A DNA stretch of 64,000 nt from Daldinia sp. FL1419 (taxonomy: Eukaryota > Ascomycota > Sordariomycetes > Xylariales > Hypoxylaceae): positions 1 through 64,000 of the forward strand of contig MU623450.1 in the NCBI GenBank assembly GCA_025201765.1, read 5' to 3'. Positions 12,113 to 24,209 of the stretch are shown here, piece after piece. Each line of letters starts with the position of its first letter. Position 1 is the stretch's first letter. Below the pieces are notes generated by a model that saw only the letters and a program-made list of their open reading frames with translations, was not told the origin of the DNA and did no database searches. Made by a program: the position numbers and the translations under genes.

Positions 12113-12783
12113 ATGAAGTGGCCCGTTAACCTTCTTCCACTTGGCCTTCTCGCTACCTTCACCTCTGCCGCTCCGCTTGTGGAGCGACAACTCGACCTCT
12201 ATGAACTTCAGATTTCTTGGTAATTCAACCCCCCCTTTGATACTAAGATATCTCTTGTACTCGTAGCTAACGATACCGATAGCCCAGCTAACAAGAACAT
12301 CGATGGTCGCTTCCTTGCGCTAAACAACAACACTCTAGGAGTCTTTGACGGGGATGACATCTCCCCTGTCAAAGTTTACGCCGTAGAGAGCGAGAAGGAA
12401 GGCTGCAATGAGCTACACACATACCCCGTGGGTATTGTCGACCATTCTATCGGACTTATGGGTCCCCCCGACCTGTTGACTCTCGTCGACATGATGAACC
12501 CTCACACCGTCAAGCCTGGCGAAGGAAACATTGCGCAGTGGGACACATTCCAGCTTGCAGACGGCAAGCTTACCAACAATGCCGAGGGTCAATGGCTCGC
12601 GTTCCCCAACGGCCATAATGTCTGGAAGGTCAAATGGACTGATGGTGAGCAAATAAACATAATCTTAGGACTTGACCGATTAGGATGCTAATTGGAGTAG
12701 GCTCGGCTGTTATCACCACCGACTTCATGATTGTTGATGTTCTACTCAAGAGCGCCGGCGAGGGTCGCTATAACGGGAATTGA
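12113..12783 (+). CDS. Small secreted protein, function unknown
   Basis: Three exons, 12113-12219, 12283-12644 and 12701-12783, encode 183 residues. The start is the first ATG after a typical fungal leader. Residues 1-20 form a signal peptide ending in SAAP, followed by LVERQ, a likely Kex2-type or signal-processing region. The body is a compact domain rich in Asp, Gly and Asn (for example FLALNNNTLGVFDGDD and GQWLAFPNG). Its style resembles small fungal cell-surface proteins such as PhiA, but the similarity is too weak to assign it. There is no membrane anchor or GPI tail, so it should be released or bound to the wall. Confidence 0.8.
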
Positions 12784-13622
12784 TTCGATGGTACTTATTA
12801 TTCCGGGTTGGGACCTGGGAGAGAAGGAAAAAAAAAAGGGAATAATATCTTCGTGTGCATGAATAAGCCGTAGAGCATACGAGGCTTCGCGACTGGACTC
12901 TCCCGGCGTTATATGGCCTGATAGTCTTAGTTATAGGGGGGAATAAAAGTCCTACGTTGCTTTTAATCGTGTTACTTTCCTAATGATTGGCCACCCCGCT
13001 TGCTGCGTGGATGCTTCTATTATGTTTGATATGCTCCCGTCGAAATGAACCTTGAAGCGAAGTTTGAGGCTCCTGCGAAATGCAAGGCCCTTTCGAGCAG
13101 ATACTTTTCGTCTTGAAGGATTACGTATTAAAAATAGGCAGTAGAATAATAAATAATTAACTCGAGTACTGACGTAGTCTAAGGTACCTATTAGTTAACT
13201 AATCATACTGCCAAGATAAGAACGTATCGAAAAATGGTAGTTACCTAGTTAGGGCTGAACTATTTTCCTCTTTCAATTCGCAGGTTCGGACTTGATCTCC
13301 ACTTTCTGCAACCCCTGAAATTCAACGCTTGGGCTTGGGACCTTGCATCCAGTCAGCCAAGTCAGCCAAGTCAGCCAAGTCAGCCAGTAGCTGCGCCTCC
13401 CCTGTATCCCCTGAGCCTCAACTATGTAGGAAATTAATAGATTTATCATCGCCAACGTTGTTCGACAAACATCAAGTTCAACACTTATCGTATCTCATTT
13501 ATCTCTAAAAGCGGGTTGAGCTTTAAGTTCCCACAGGTTCGGTCGGATCGAGCTCCGTTTATGCCTTTAATCTCGAATCTCGACGTAGCTACTACCCTCA
13601 ACACTACCTAAAGCTGATACTA
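12784..13622. other. Intergenic, promoter side of a Zn2Cys6 gene
   Basis: Contains a short perfect tandem repeat, four units of CAGCCAAGT-type sequence at about 13350-13387. The last 150 bases before 13623 look like a promoter and leader. No gene seen. Confidence 0.6.
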
Positions 13623-15394
13623 ATGGCTCGTAAAGGTAGCGCCAAGGTTAGGACTGGCTGTTTAACATGCAAGTATGTCGACCTCCATCACCATCACGAT
13701 ATGCTACCTGAGAAAATATCGAATGAAAAGGGTCGCCGAGAAGCTAACGATAAAAGGATACGCAAAGTAAAATGTGACGAAGGAAAACCGCATTGCCGGC
13801 GCTGTTTGTCAACGGGCCGCAGGTGTGACGGGTATGTGCAGACCGCAGCATCCTCAGATCTCACATGGCACCGTCCGCGGCATTTGTTCCCGGGAATTGA
13901 CGATGTAAATGAGAAACGAGCATGTATGTAGCGTGGAATATTCTTTGCCCCGTTATTGGTTTGTATGATCGAGAGCTGGATCTCTCTATTCGAGCTAGCT
14001 GGGGTGTTTTGCTAGTCCAGATCTTGCTTAACTTCTATGATTATCTTACGGATATCTTACCAATATCTTACAGGAGTAGCCGCTAACATTTATGTAAAGT
14101 ACAGTTCTTCTGCCAAGCTGCCGGGCCCTCCCTCTCAGGGCCTATGGACCCTTATTTCTGGACTCATCTAGTATTACAATTCAGCCATTTCGAACCAGCG
14201 GTTAGACATTCCGTAGTAGCTATCAGTTCGCTCTACGAGCATATACAGACTCGCCCAAAGAAGTCCGCCCATCAGCTGGTTGACAATAAATTTGCATTAA
14301 GCCACTACAACTCGGCTATCAAGGAGTTAAAGTCTATGAACAACGAACCCTTGGTGCTGCTAGTCTGCATCCTGTTTATATGCATCGAGTTTTTACAAGA
14401 TAACCAAGGAGCAGCAATACAACATTGCAAACACGGCGTCCATATCCTGAAGAAGGCCGAAGTGGCCTTTCCTTGGACGAAGGAATATCTCTCCCCAATC
14501 TTCCGTCGATTAACCCTCTTCCCTTTCTTCTTCGCCCTGGATTGCGCGAGCTTTCCTAGACTTATCAATCTGGAAGATCAAGTCCCATATTCTTTTTGTT
14601 CGTTCGAAGAAGCACAGAACTTCCTCGATGGCATCCTGCTTAGAACTATCAGTCTCGTTCGACAAGGGGATTCTTATCGACTCGGGGAACTACGCCACTG
14701 TCCCGTGGACCCAGAACTCTTAGCAGATCAGGACAATATCCGGGCCTTGCTATCCGATTGGAACAAACGTTTCCTGGATTTGCGGAGCCGATCGCTGGTA
14801 CCTGCAAAACAAGAATTGCTCTGTATCATCATTCTACGGTATGAAGTTGCTCGAATATGGGTGGAGACATCCTTTGACGACGACGAGACGGCGTATGATG
14901 AGTACATGGGTAGATTCCACTCGATGGTCTCTATGGCGGTCAAATTACATTATTCCAGGGCACTTATAGCAGACAACTTGCGGAGTACAAGAAAGTTTAT
15001 ATTTGAAATGGGGTTCGTACCACTGCTCTACTACATTGTAATGAAATGCAGATGTCTAGACACTAGGATCGAAGCCCTCTCCTTAATGAAAAAACTGGGA
15101 GTTGCGAAGGAGAATCTTTGGGAGGTATCTACAATGCATGCTGTCGGCCGTCGCATCGTCGAGATTGAACACGCCGTTTTACTGGATGATAATGAAAAAC
15201 TTCTCACGACTCCAGTTTGGCCAGGTTTACCACCGGATGAGATGAGGGTACGAGATTCTACCACAAGGCCTGCGCCTAGCATACAGATCGACACACAGGA
15301 CCACGAAGTCCGAGGGAGAATGGCTGGCTTCTTTAGGAGGACGGTTAATGGTGATATATATCTTCAAACGGATTTTGTTGCCGAAACGGCGTGA
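13623..15394 (+). CDS. Zn2Cys6 transcription factor with fungal regulatory domain
   Basis: Three exons, 13623-13672, 13757-13923 and 14100-15394, encode 503 residues. The binuclear zinc cluster is C13-x2-C16-x6-C23-x6-C30-x2-C33-x6-C40, preceded by a basic stretch. Past the linker, the block beginning LQFFC and PYFWTHLVLQFS and reading EPAVRHSVVAISSLYE is the hallmark start of the fungal-specific regulatory region found in many C6 factors. It should act in the nucleus as a sequence-specific activator or repressor; its targets are unknown. Intron 1 cuts the zinc cluster just after C16, is 84 nt long, and is open in frame, so retention would insert 28 residues and spoil the cluster. Neighbours are a broken RTA1-like gene and a cupin gene, which might be former targets. 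Confidence 0.9.
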
Positions 15395-15907
15395 TACTTG
15401 GGTTTAATAGAGGCGCACATGAGATCACGATCAAGTTAGGATTATGATATACACTTGGAATAGGGTTACCTAGAGTGGCTTATCTTGTTGGTTTTTTTCG
15501 GTTTTTGAAAAAATAAAAGAAAAAAGAGAGAGTTCATAGTCGATAATTTAACTGCATATGTCCTTGTGAGATATTCGAATGTAACTTCAAGTGCCAAACT
15601 TAGAACTAAAGACCGGCGGCGGAGGTTGTGAATCCCTATCTTGTTAAGGCGGAGTTGCGCTTTACTACGTAACGGAACACTTCCGCAACGTTGATTGGCC
15701 AGTTCGGACTATGTAGCAACTTAGAACTCAGCCATAGATCCTTGCTAAGAGATTCGATGCTAATGCTACATGATAGGTAGCTGATACGGGGATACATGCA
15801 TCTGGTTTGATAGACATATAAGACTTAAGAGGAAGTCATCGCTTATAGGAAGGTGATTGGACCTCAACAGATGGGTGACGTAGGAGATCGCTAACAAGAT
15901 GGTATAG
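15395..15907. other. Intergenic
   Basis: Terminator region of the zinc-cluster gene and the expected site of the missing first exon(s) of the RTA1-like gene. I searched it in all frames by eye and found no exon encoding the expected first membrane helix. Confidence 0.5.
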
Positions 15908-16917
15908 AGATTCTGCTGGGTGATTGTCATGGGGAGCACTTGGGAAACGATGGCGTATATATTTCGTACCATTAGCACCCGCTACCAGCAAAGTTCTGGT
16001 ATACATCTTGTTTTTCAGACGTTCATTTTGCTCTCACCCCTATATATGTGCTTCATAAATCATCCCCTAAGGGACCGATTCTCAGACTTGACGATAGGGG
16101 TGAACGCATTCGATTATATGGTTCTCGGCCGAATGATATACTATTTCCTACCTTCGAGGCAGATTTTCCGCACACCGGCGCAAGCCATAGCTGCAGGCTT
16201 TGTCACATTCGGTAAGCCCTTTTTCTTCTCGCGTCCCGTTTCTCACATAGTTCGCCTTTGTTATTTTTTAAACAAGTCTTTTTGCTAATGAAGAGGCGGT
16301 GCCAGACTTTGTTGCATTCGTGATTCAACTTGTAGGTGGTTCGATGGCGGGTCCGACCGCACCGCCAGACGAACGATTGGAGGCTATTCACATTTATATG
16401 AGCGGCATTGGCCTGCAGCAGTTCTTCATAGTTCTCTTCGTGGTGTTTGCAGTTGGATTCCAGTTGGATTCCAGTTGGAAATGCGTAACGCGAATACATC
16501 CAAAGAGACGGCAACCAAAGATTCGAATTGGCGCCCGCTACTGATCACCCTGTATGCCACGTTGACTTGTATCACAGTGAGTATTTGGAATGTGTTTTAC
16601 CTGACATTGCCGCTGATGAGCCTCGGAAGATCCGTATCATATTCAGACTCGTCGAGTTTTCGTCCGGGTCGACCGGCGTATCGAATCCCCTTTTAACAAA
16701 CGAACCTTACTTTTACGTACTTGAGGCCACTCCTATGATGCTGGCTATACTGGGATTTAACATGATCCACCCAGGGAAAGTTCTTGTGGGACCCGATTCT
16801 GAGATGCCTGGTTTCTTTGCGACTTGCGTGGGCCTGTTTAGGAGGAGAAGGGAGAAAAGGCGATTCGGAAAGCTTGAGGGATCGGACGATGAGGAGATGG
16901 TAAATTTGCAGCCTTGA
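15908..16917 (+). pseudogene. RTA1-like seven-helix membrane protein gene, broken
   Basis: The RTA1/RTM1 lipid-translocating exporter family is recognisable from its second helix on (exons 15908-16211, 16294-16576, 16630-16917). It includes the family signature RIIFRLVEFSSG, the block ATPMMLAILGFNMIHPG and an acidic C-terminal tail. Two faults are seen. First, no exon for the N-terminal helix and no good ATG context was found; an in-frame TAG precedes the first exon at 15905. Second, an 11-base direct duplication (TTGGATTCCAG at 16453-16463 and again at 16464-16474) shifts the frame in the fifth or sixth helix. Reading then ends at 16544 in a short unrelated tail. One copy of the 11 bases would keep the family frame. 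RTA1 relatives confer tolerance to lipophilic toxic compounds. A sequencing or assembly error is the alternative for the duplication. Confidence 0.75.
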
Positions 16918-17388
16918 TAGGGGCGATTAAGCCCCGTTTGGGACAACGTATTAGGACTATGGTAGGGTTGTGTTGATGGGTTAGCCTATGATAGATATTG
17001 GCGTTTGGAGGATTCCGGTGATATGCAACGCCCTTATAAATATGGCCAAGGGCTACCCCGAAAAATGCAACTCCTTTGGGATCATCTGATGAGATGGTGC
17101 TGTCCGATTCGTGGAGTAGTCTTGTCGGAGAACCCCAACTACCTGCAACTTAGAGTCTTAGACATGCATACGGACCATTGAGGATCGAGTACACAAGTAA
17201 TAATTCTCCTTATTCCGCCGATGATCAAGTTATATGTCGCGTTGGGGTACTTCAACCGACCCCCTCGTTGTATTTTCCGTTTAATATTCTGTCTGCTTTA
17301 TCTTGATCTGGAATATACCTAACTGCCGTATACCAGAATATTCAAGCGATCAAGCACCTGTAGAAACCTCGTTTCATATACGCACAAA
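16918..17388. other. Intergenic, promoter of the cupin gene
   Basis: No coding sequence seen. The last 100 bases before the ATG at 17389 are the presumed promoter and leader. Confidence 0.55.
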
Positions 17389-18082
17389 ATGACATCCTCG
17401 TTGTCTCAGCTTTCCCCCGATCTTCCGAGTACTACCACGTACCTGACTGGTCACAATGACGAGGGAAAGGCAATTATACAGTCGGCACGACCGGCATCGT
17501 GGAAGGCATTTGAAGGCGGTGTCAGTACGTATTTAGTTGCCTTGATGATATATGTTCAAACTCCAAACTTGCAAATGGGGACGGTGTTGAGTCCTTAGCT
17601 AAGCTTCTCATATGCCACATATACTAATCCGTGTCATTGTAGTGGGATTTAACCAGATTTATACCAACAAATTTCTGCCCGACTTGAACGGGGAGGCTGA
17701 TATAAAATTCCACGACGAGATTATCGCCGGCGGGAATCTTGGGTTAGCTACTAAAGGCGGGATTGTCTGCCGCATGGTTGATTTTGGGCCCGAGTATGAG
17801 TGCATGATGCACAGAACCAAGTCTCTAGACTTTGGTATAGTGATTGAAGGGGAGTTGGAGCTGAAACTGGATGACGGTAGTATCACGTATATGAAGCGTG
17901 GTGATATAGCAGTTCAGCGAGCGACAATGCACTCTTGGCGCAACCCGAGTCCTACCAACTGGGCTCGTATGGTATTTGTACTCCAGGATACGCAGCCGTT
18001 GTTTATCGGTGGCCAGAAGTTTGGAGAGGACTACGGTAGAGGTACTCAGGGTCTTCCACCCAGTGGCAACGACGAGGATTAA
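17389..18082 (+). CDS. Cupin-domain protein
   Basis: Two exons, 17389-17524 and 17643-18082, encode 191 residues. The C-terminal two thirds form one cupin beta-barrel: the first motif is around YECMMHRTKSLDFGIVIEGE and the second around KRGDIAVQRATMHSWRNPS. These supply His/Glu-type metal-ligand positions (H in MHRT, E in IEGE, H in MHSW). There is no signal peptide, so it is probably cytosolic. Fungal single-cupin proteins of this form are often found beside biosynthetic or detoxification genes, but no catalytic activity can be assigned from sequence. The neighbouring zinc-cluster regulator gene and RTA1-like remnant may once have formed a local group with it. Confidence 0.85.
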
Positions 18083-18934
18083 ATTGAACGCAGCTTTATA
18101 TTTATCGGAATATTTATCGGAAGGGAATGAATGAGGCGAGATAGCAAACACGCTTTGATGGTGAATACAATGTGAATATGAACTTTGTGGTTGGAGTATG
18201 AGAAATCAAGCTATAAAGTGAGTGCCCGAACTCTGTGAGGCCATGGGGTGGCCTCTTGTGTGAAATGTGAAAGGCATTTAATAAAGCGAACTACTTAAAA
18301 GAGCAACTTCAATGATTGAATTTCTACCACTTAGGTATATACATGCGTGTACAGGTATCTAGTGGAATTGGTCGATCAAATCATATGTCCATTAGTAGGG
18401 GAGATTCTGACGACGGAACGGCCAAACGTTTCACTTTTTATTATTAAAAACTTTTTTTTTTATCCTTCTAACCTAGTTGCTAGGTACCCCGCCATACCTA
18501 TGTAGTCGTATGGTTGTATCCATTAGAGAAGTTAGCACATACCACTAGGCCTACCCACATAGTACAAAAATGTATCTTGGTATAAAGGTACTTGGGCTAC
18601 ATGTAAGTATTGATTACTTACAATGTAGGTACTGCAAGGTTGGGGAAGCTACAGGCACCTTTACAAAGGACCAATCCAAAGCCAAGATTCTTATCCGTCA
18701 GTCGATTTTAATGCGAACCTCAAAAATTTATCAGCGACCTACGATAATCACGATAAATATTAACGACGAGAAGATATACTCCCAATTCCTCTTGACGGAC
18801 GCTATAGTATTATCGAACGGCCGTAATTCCCACCAAGGTAATATTCAATAAAGATAAACATACAATATATCCGCACGCAAAATCAAAATCAAATCAAAAT
18901 CCAAAAATCCAAAAATCCAAAAATCCAAAAAATC
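18083..18934. other. Intergenic
   Basis: About 850 bases with short A/T tracts and scattered TACC/GGTA palindromes. A reading frame at 18570-18851 has no family resemblance and is not called. The CCAAAAAT repeats at 18898-18930 lie in the leader of the next gene. Confidence 0.55.
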
Positions 18935-20054
18935 ATGGCAATAGACTATAGCCCGCGAAGCGTCGCCGACGCTACGCGATTTACCTCTAATACCCCCCAT
19001 GCGAATGCGAAAGCTCCATCCCGAACTACGCCTTCGTCTAGCACTTCTCCCCCCGCCTCCGCTACCTCGTCTTCGCAGACAGCTCAGAGACGTATGCCGC
19101 CGCCAGGTATGCCAAGACCGTCGGTACCGGAGACCATGGAAGAGCGTGTACGTCGGTTACGCGCTGCGCATCTGGCGGCGAGGAGGCATGAATCCTCGCG
19201 GTTTGATCGGGTTGTCGACGTATCCAGGAGATACTTTGATGCTGCTCACAAGTTTACCGTCTTGGGTTTGATCGGATTCAGTGGTATGCTTCTCCATTTC
19301 TCCCTTCCAATACCCGCCCTTTTGTATGATCAATGTATAAGATAATTATGTTATACCCTCCGAGTTTTATACCTTTTCTCCTTTTCTTGTTCTTTTCTTT
19401 TATTTCTAATTAGTGTATCTCTTAATAGGTCTCGCACTCTTTGTAACGGTTTACGCAACGGCCGACATGATGGTATACAACCGCAAGCGTCGAAACGAAT
19501 TTTTTGCTCTCCAGAAGCAACTTAAGACGGATAGTTTAGAGGCTGCACGTTTGGCATACATGACAGGTACAGCATCCGGGGAACAGGTCGCACTTGTAGA
19601 GGAAGCCGAAGAAAAAGCCAGAAAGTCAGGCGTAAGCTTGCCACCCCTGTTATCTACGCCGAAGCCCATCGTTTCGGAAGACGGCGCAATTGAGAGTAGT
19701 GGAAGAAGCGCCTGGCCGGGCGAGTCTATGGTAGAGAGCAGTATGTCCGCTGCAAGCGAGGTAGAGCAACCCAAGAAGAAGAGTTTTACTTCGTGGTTGT
19801 TTGGGGGGCTGAAGAAGGAAGAGCCCAGCGAGGAATCTTCGCAATTCGACAAAGAAGCTGCCGAAGCGCCGGGTCTACCCTCGCGATCGAACATCGGAAA
19901 TGTGGCCGATGAGTCGCAACGGGTGTTAAAGGACAAAGCGAAAGCAGCATTTGACCAGGAACGGGAGAACCAAAGGAATGGCGGTCCTCTAGATCAGCTT
20001 GGTACGGGCAAGAAGTTATCCAATGAGGAAAACAAACAGAGTAGATGGTGGTAA
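18935..20054 (+). CDS. Cox14-like cytochrome c oxidase assembly protein
   Basis: Two exons, 18935-19283 and 19429-20054, encode 324 residues. A Ser/Thr/Pro-rich N terminus leads to FDRVVDVSRRYFDAAHKFTV and one membrane helix at about 105-127. After that comes the basic patch MVYNRKRRNEFFALQK, the pattern of the fungal COX14 family (yeast Cox14 is a short inner-membrane protein that couples Cox1 translation to assembly). The long C-terminal extension is acidic and low in complexity and should be on one side of the membrane. Fungal members are much longer than the yeast protein, as here. The assignment rests on the helix and its flanks only. Confidence 0.75.
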
Positions 20055-21464
20055 TAGGGTCGACTAAGAAAAAAATAAAAATAAAACTACGGTGATGTTC
20101 AACATGTAGGACCGGTGAAGTGAAGTAGGGTGGTGGGAGTTATCATATAGGCTAGCTAGCTGGCTATTATACTCCGCTGTATATAAGTCTGTAACGACGC
20201 TCATATCGGATATGGCGTAAGTTTGGTATACTCATTTGATAATGAGAAGATTGGTGTACATAGTACCATTACCCATACGAAAAGAGGACAGAGCATTAGA
20301 CTGGGCGTACTGGGCGGTAAATGAAATATTTTACTGTATAATTCCTAGCTTGTCAATTCGTCACCTCAATCTATCATAAGGCTACTCCACACAGGTACTT
20401 ACTTGCCTTGGTAAGCTGAGTACCTACCTGATGATTTCCCCTGAATCTAAAATTTCTGGATAAAGTCATACGCTGATTCCTTGTGATATTATGAATATTG
20501 TGGTTGAATCGTTTCGAACCCCATCACCGATTAGATAGGTAGGTGCTTATTCATAATCTCCTAGTAATTAGGTATTGTCTTAATTACCTGATTCGCCTTC
20601 TAAAGGCCCACGTCCTAAATGACTTACATCTACCAACTATTTACCTGATAACTTTATTAGAGACGACGCTCTTGGCATGTATAAAGGACACTATTCAATA
20701 CTCGAGCCCACACCACAGCGACATTTTATGCCTTCGGACGCCAACGACGCCGTAATATCCCAAGCATGGAAGATAGAAAAGAGAAGAAGGAAAAAGTAAA
20801 GACCCGATGTAAGGACGGTTTCTCCTTGGCTCCTGATATAATCCCTTCACGAACGCACAATTGCCCCCTTAAAACCGAGAACCAGCAATCAAATATAATA
20901 ACGACCGTAAGTTGGGTATTAGCGTAGTGAATGAATCAAGTATGCGGTTAGTAGGAAAACAGTAGCTGGAAAACAACACATGATAGAAATGAAAGCTACA
21001 CAGCTTCACGATACCGTAATGTTTGCGCTCGTGGTAAAACATTTTGATTTGCCGGGGAAAAGAAAGGGGACGCGCGTGACCAGGTTCCAACGGCAAGCCA
21101 CGTGCTATGACCACCCTGTACTATCACGATGGTAAAGTTGTAAGGCATACACTTGAGACCTGCTTCGCCCTCGAAGATCTGACCGGTCTAAGGTGATCAT
21201 AGTAAATAGAGACTAGATGGACCTTATGATTCTCGCAAGAGGAAATGAAGGTTGCTGGGGTCCCGGATCTTCCTTTTGTATACGGGATATTGCCTGAAAT
21301 ATGATCTTCATATTTCCCACTAGTAGCTGGCAAGTGACAGAGAAAATATTCTCGCGTGCTGCTCATCCTTCTTTTCGTATATGTTGATATTAACGCAATC
21401 TCCCGTCTTTGGGAACCCCTAGTGTATTATAGACATAAGTGTGTGGTCTCACAAAACCCTTATG
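20055..21464. other. Intergenic, convergent 3' regions
   Basis: About 1.4 kb between converging genes. Small reading frames occur on both strands (for example 21124-21366 minus) but none resembles a known protein. Nothing else recognised. Confidence 0.5.
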
Positions 21465-22611
21465 CTAGGAGATGATGATGTGGTTAAAGTGGCCTGGAAT
21501 CTTCATGCGGCACTTCTCACAGTCAGCTCGGTAGCCTATACTGAATGACTTCTTCATGCCGGGTTGAAGCGTCCAGTTATTGAGAGTATGTTTACTACGC
21601 GAATGACCAAACTTGCCTCTTGGAGACGGTGTAGCTGGCGCCGAAGAGGGTGATGATGTGGGATCGGTATCCATCATGCCCGCGTCGCTGTCGGCAGCTG
21701 GTGTTATTGTTTGGATATTGGGGTGAATGGCCATGGCGTGGGGGTTTGTTGAATGAGGCATATGGGGTAAGTAGGGTCTTTGGGGCGTCGTAGAATCTAG
21801 CATCATGCCCGGGCTCACCGGTGCATCTTCGCCGCCACTCTCGCTGATAGGAGACGGGAGGCGCCGGTTTTGGACCATAGACCACTCAGCAGTACCTAGA
21901 TATCTCGGAACCGAGGATTCGTCGTGTCTCGTCGGGAATGGTTGGGCGTGCGCAAAATCACCTCCGCCATCCGATACCAGATCGGTCGACCGATTTGCCG
22001 CATAGACCGCCTGGTTTATGGGACCCCAGTTGGGTCCTCGCACTTGCGCAGCAAAAGTACAATGTATAGGGGTGGGTAATCGTCCGGTAATACTAGCACC
22101 GTAAGATTCCTCTTGTGATAGGTTAGGCTGAAAAGGTTCGGATGAGGAATCCATTATCATGTCCATGTCTCTATCGACATCCATGGGGGGGATCGATTGC
22201 TGCTGATTTCGCATATCTCCCGAGTCGGAATCGGTAGGTGTGACAGAGGAAGGGGGAGTCGTTGCTGTGATGGCTGGCGCCGTCGGAAAACCTGGAGCTC
22301 CTGTCCATCGTTTCTGCGCTGGGGAGGTACGCAAAGGAAGAGATTGCAGACGTTTCTATTTGCAAAGGGTAGGTTAGCTGTGATGAGCCAAGGGCTGGGC
22401 TAAACGAAAGAGCTCGCAGCATTGCGTGGGTTACCATATATGGTTTCGGGTAGCTTTATGAATTGTTATTGCTGTGACTAACATTACGATGCTCGGTAAA
22501 GCCCAGAGTCCCATTCATACCATCCGCAATGTTGACCTGGATATTGCTGTATTGCTCCTCATCTTCTCTCGGGCGTTTCCGAGGAAGCTCCTGCCAGCGG
22601 AGGTCAAACAT
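21465..22611 (-). CDS. Conserved fungal protein, mostly disordered
   Basis: Two exons (minus: 22611-22483 and 22355-21465) encode 339 residues, starting MFDLRWQELPRKR. The intron is 127 bp. After it comes KRLQSLPLRTSPAQKRW, a basic, Ser/Pro-rich segment with possible nuclear-localisation character. The middle is Pro/Ser/Asp-rich and probably disordered. The C terminus, GYRADCEKCRMKIPGHFNHI, has a C-x2-C and a His that could bind metal, and looks like the most conserved part. Many Pezizomycotina have proteins of this plan with no known function. I assign none. Confidence 0.8.
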
Positions 22612-23912
22612 ATTTATTACCGAGGATATCTAGGCGTTGGCGATGCGGGATAGGAGGGAGCGAAAGGCGAAAGCGTCGGGAAGAAAGAATCGGATCCAGA
22701 GGGTTCTCGCCAATTAACGGTAGAAAGAAGAACAATACAACTTATGAAAAAGGAGGACAGAACTAGTAGGCAAAAAGGGAGGGGGCTGTGCCAGAGCGAT
22801 CGAATTATTATATGTCAATTGTACGATATGCCGCAGTTCCAGGCTTCGGCGGGGGGATGACGGAGGCAGGGGAGGTGGGAATAGGAATGGGGAATCGAGA
22901 CTGGAATCTTGGTTCGTGGCTAGCTCCAGACCGACGGTGCTCTTTTCAGTCGTCGATCAACTTAGAGGGGAATGGGAGGGGAATAAATCGGTCAAATGGT
23001 TGGAGACACTTCCTCTTCTTCCTATTCCTTCCTCTTCCTCTCTTCTTTCCCTTAAGGGACCCCCGACGACTTCGGTCTTAGCATTTAACGAAAAGTCGGT
23101 TAATGATATGCTATGCGTATTACAGAGGTATAAGCAAAACATATGAGGTATTCGTTAGAAAAAAGATCAAAGGAAAGGAGAAGCAAAAAAATAAAAAAAA
23201 AAAATGTTAAAAAAGATGTAAGGAAGCTAAAGCCAAACAATTCGCCGGTGACGGTGCTTCAGCCCCAAGTTTCCGCCAGCTCGTAACTTCTCAAGTTACC
23301 AAATTCCGTCCAAGGCACCTGACGATTGTGGGGATCCCCAATGTCCAGCGCTTTTGTTCTTTGCAGGGGTCTTATTACTCTGTCGTGTAATGGATCATCA
23401 CCCTTTAGGACTTCCAGCCTTGCGTATTTATGTGCGTAAGTCATCTACTTAGGTACATTGCATGCATGTACCTCAGCTACACATATGCGCGGCCATCCAG
23501 GTACCTTCTTGTGGGCATAAAATCTGTACGTATTTTGTTCAAAACAATGTATTATTATGCAACTTTCCATAAATACATTCACGCATAGTTAGATCATGTA
23601 GCACAACGTTTATGCATATACCGTGTCGTATCGATTCTATCTTACTAATACTAGCAATTCTCCTCATACAATCTCGCGATTTGAATAAGTTACGAGATCA
23701 ACTTTCGAGGACGTGGCGTTGATCTATCCGATCGTCTCGTTTCGAATATCCTTACTTGTCTCTAATTGTTCGGTGTTTGGGAACTCTTCACTGGCCCATC
23801 CACCTGTGGAGAAAAGCATCTGGCGGGGGCGGAAAATGAAATTCTATATGCGGTATCACAATCTTCGGTACGTCGCTGATTGCGGTGGCGAACGGGCCAA
23901 TGCAAGATATAG
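22612..23912. other. Intergenic, promoter of the preceding minus-strand gene
   Basis: The first 500 bases form the upstream leader and promoter of the disordered protein gene. They include a CT-rich stretch at 23010-23060 and A runs at 23185-23205. Nothing coding recognised. Confidence 0.5.
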
Positions 23913-24173
23913 CTATAGGCTAGGCGTCGGCTCGGCTGGTTGCTTGGTTTGCATGACGACGTTTCCTACTCGCTTTAACCAGTCATACGGATTCTTCCCA
24001 AGCTTCGTAACCGTAGAGGTACACTTCGATCTTTGACGGGCAGTTGCAGTGATGAGATGCGGGAGATGTTTCACGATCGATGCGCCCTCGTAGCCGAGTA
24101 CCTTTGGTAGCTCATCAGCAGCCCCGCTACGGTAGTAGCCCGGACCGTGTATCGTCATGTAAATTGGCGGCAT
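23913..24173 (-). CDS. Possible small protein, unknown
   Basis: An 86-residue frame from an ATG, beginning MPPIYMTIHGPGYYRSG and including CTSTVTKLGKNPYDWLKR. Its composition reads like a real protein rather than random sequence, with no signal peptide or membrane helix. I know no family for it, and further exons past 23913 cannot be excluded. The opposite strand also has an open frame here, so confidence is low. Confidence 0.3.
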   Translation of the reverse strand: MPPIYMTIHGPGYYRSGAADELPKVLGYEGASIVKHLPHLITATARQRSKCTSTVTKLGKNPYDWLKRVGNVVMQTKQPAEPTPSL

Positions 24174-24209
24174 CGCTCATAATCCCGTCCGGGGGTTCCT
24201 ATCCGATTT

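Noticed and set aside
13350..13387. Short tandem repeat considered as a CRISPR-like array
   Set aside because: Units are about 9 bases with no spacers, in a eukaryotic genome; a plain minisatellite.
12113..18082. Secreted protein, zinc-cluster regulator, RTA1-like and cupin genes considered as a biosynthetic cluster
   Set aside because: No core synthase or tailoring enzyme is present, and one member is broken.
18570..18851. 93-codon plus-strand frame
   Set aside because: AT-rich, random-looking composition; no promoter or domain signal.
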